Of a stretch of DNA of 64,000 bases, positions 63,998 to 64,000 are shown piece by piece (position 1 is the first letter of the stretch; each line of letters begins with the position of its first letter). The notes beneath the pieces are model-generated. The model searched no databases. It had not been told where the DNA came from and saw only the letters and a program-made list of their open reading frames with translations. This DNA is from Agapetus fuscipes (taxonomy: Eukaryota; Arthropoda; Insecta; Trichoptera; Glossosomatidae), in contig OX637345.1 in NCBI GenBank assembly GCA_951799405.1, positions 13,330,001 to 13,394,000 on the forward strand, read 5' to 3'. The position numbers were made by a program, and so were the translations under genes.

Positions 63998-64000
63998 ATA

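Overview
This is a gene-poor, AT-rich eukaryotic window that looks like insect nuclear DNA. The frequent GTAGGTA-type words, the 5S rRNA-like piece and the mix of repeat families suggest a large-genome insect, possibly a lepidopteran, but the order is an inference. I found no host protein-coding gene, no complete rRNA or tRNA gene, no CRISPR array and no prokaryotic signal. Almost everything recognisable is transposable-element or tandem-repeat DNA. Family labels (SINE-A, SINE-B, SINE-F, repeat C, element E and so on) are mine.

The largest intact feature is a 5'-truncated non-LTR retrotransposon (LINE) on the minus strand at 19110-21984. It has an uninterrupted 867-codon endonuclease-tail plus reverse transcriptase frame and a 34-nt poly(A) tail. 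It has split a tRNA-derived SINE between its A and B boxes. More than twenty other short LINE remnants are scattered over both strands. Nearly all come from the extreme C-terminus of the ORF or its 3' UTR, as expected for 5'-truncated insertions, and they end in short tails (GAA, ATG, AAGT, ATCT).

Interspersed repeats include SINE-A (about 14 copies or pieces, with a TACAC/GTGTA 3' stem-loop and a TTGCG-type tail), SINE-B (about 14), SINE-F (4), and repeat C (more than 20 copies of about 245 bp, clustered at 32.9-36.7 kb). There are at least three solo LTRs with 4-bp target duplications. Foldback and TIR (MITE-like) DNA elements include two PIF/Harbinger-like ones with TTA or TAA target duplications.

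Tandem arrays are unusually diverse, with periods of 20, about 51, 77, 113, 126, 130 and 440 bp, a 17/155-bp higher-order array, and (GGAC)13. Three of these minisatellites (113, 126 and 130 bp) carry recognisable LINE C-terminal protein motifs in each unit. This suggests repeated birth of satellites from LINE 3' ends and is the most interesting pattern in the window. Other notable points are a 5S rRNA-like segment fused directly to a SINE-B copy, possible covarying stem-loops in repeat C, and many nested insertions with readable target duplications.

Layout: 0-16 kb, MITE, SINE and LINE scraps in AT-rich DNA; 16-22 kb, LINE remnants, an LTR and the large LINE; 23-28 kb, minisatellites and LINE ends; 28-31 kb, MITEs; 32-36.7 kb, the repeat C cluster; 37-38.8 kb, the 440-bp array; 39-43 kb, 130-bp satellites and a near-perfect foldback; 44-54 kb, dense SINE, repeat C and LINE nesting; 54.8-57.9 kb, two minisatellites; 58-64 kb, SINE-A copies, a GT-rich minisatellite and a solo LTR.
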